Shown one piece after another: positions 63,683 through 64,000 of a stretch of DNA of 64,000 nucleotides (its first letter is position 1; the number at the start of each line of letters is the position of its first letter). Origin of the DNA: Oscillospiraceae bacterium (GTDB lineage: Bacteria; Bacillota; Clostridia; Oscillospirales; Oscillospiraceae); assembly GCA_017437095.1 (NCBI GenBank), contig JAFSBW010000033.1:18584-82583 (forward strand). The letters run 5' to 3'. The notes beneath the pieces were generated by a model. That model was not told the origin of the DNA, searched no databases, and saw only the letters and a list, made by a program, of their open reading frames with translations. Both the position numbers and the translations under genes were made by a program.

Positions 63683-64000
63683 TTAGAACTGGACAACGCC
63701 GTATTTTACGGTGTAATCCACGCCGTTAACGGTAACGGTGCCGGAGAAGGTGCTGCTTACATAGCCGTTTTCTACATAGACCCAGTTGGCGTTCAGCTTG
63801 GCAACGCCGGTGTAGGTAGCATCAAAGGTGCCGTTTGCCATGTAGATCCACTTGCCGTCGTCGGTACGAGCCAGGCCCTTGAAGGTGTTTCTCCAGATGC
63901 CGTACTTTACATAGACCAGCTTGCCCTCGTCTTCTACGATACCGGTCTTGTTGAAGTTGACCTCGCCGTCCTGAACATAAGCCTTCATGCCGTTGCAGTA
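63683..64000 (-). CDS. Surface protein with W/Y-NG cell-wall-type repeats (C-terminal part)
   Basis: The frame continues past the right window edge (codons Y-C-N-G before the first Met), so at least 106 residues are the C-terminus only. Four or five repeats of about 20-24 residues have the form W/Y-hY-x-x-N/Y-G-x(4)-F/Y-x-G, e.g. KLVYVKYGIW, KWIYMANGTF and NWVYVENGYV, with TG or FKG between. They resemble glucan/choline-binding style repeats common at the ends of secreted clostridial proteins. The upstream catalytic or adhesive domain is not visible. Confidence 0.75.
   Translation of the reverse strand, partial: YCNGMKAYVQDGEVNFNKTGIVEDEGKLVYVKYGIWRNTFKGLARTDDGKWIYMANGTFDATYTGVAKLNANWVYVENGYVSSTFSGTVTVNGVDYTVKYGVVQF

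Overview
The window reads as chromosome of an anaerobic, low-GC-lineage but moderately GC-rich Firmicute, most likely a Clostridia member of the Oscillospirales type. The signs are the gdpP-rplI-dnaB-tilS-hpt-ftsH run, an L27 protein with the Prp-cleaved N-terminal extension, a CIRCE/HrcA site, AGGAGG ribosome sites with several TTG starts, standard TTGACA-17-TATAAT promoters, NusG_II/ApbE, and TIGR04076 and DUF6472 proteins. The taxon is inference from gene content; there is no rRNA gene here. I see no prophage, integrase or CRISPR array.

Layout. 1-3,100: tail of a LuxR-type regulator, a zinc-ribbon protein, a secreted Ig-like protein and a coiled-coil lipoprotein. 3,100-9,040: CIRCE-controlled Hsp20, an Fe-S aldo/keto reductase, a repeat element, nitroreductase/TIGR04076, Nudix/deformylase, a MerR-TipAS regulator and an ECF transporter S component with a methyltransferase. 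9,180-16,050: surface protein with a PTTPA spacer, MscS, a membrane-protein/GT2 pair, a NimA-like flavoprotein and a D-aminoacylase family enzyme. 16,100-20,210: XRE plus membrane protein plus M28 peptidase under an array of TTTGCAAAG sites, then a BlaI-BlaR1-like operon. 20,290-25,030: MgtE with an upstream small ORF, DUF362, split chromate transporter, threonine aldolase. 25,100-29,400: accessory stretch with a sortase-type surface operon and its divergent XRE regulator, a RAYT transposase with REP hairpins, and tRNA-Val with two tRNA-end-derived repeats. 29,450-34,970: NusG_II/ApbE, rplU-prp-rpmA-obgE, AraC, YmdB. 35,000-40,890: a long leftward cluster of small metabolic and unknown genes. 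41,200-49,600: hemolysin III, a second copy of the repeat element, and the ftsH-hpt-tilS-dnaB-rplI-gdpP block. 50,087-64,000: RNase J, Dus, MurA, an NSUN rRNA methyltransferase, an EF-G paralogue, a degenerate P-type ATPase with RlmB, a second FtsH, a REP cluster and a partial repeat-rich surface protein.

How parts work together. Core genes serve translation and its quality control (L9, L21, L27, Prp, Obg, RlmB, TilS, Dus, NSUN, EF-G-like), c-di-AMP turnover, replication and membrane proteolysis. Accessory parts are local sensor/regulator modules, each next to its target genes with recognisable operators.

Most worth a second look: a P-type ATPase homologue that has lost every catalytic motif; a RAYT transposase with GTAG-headed REP hairpins around and inside its own reading frame and thirteen copies in the window; a 23-codon ORF with a strong ribosome site in the mgtE leader; tRNA-Val 3'-end copies fused to stem-loop arrays; and an XRE regulator whose palindrome fills the promoter spacer of a divergent surface-protein operon.
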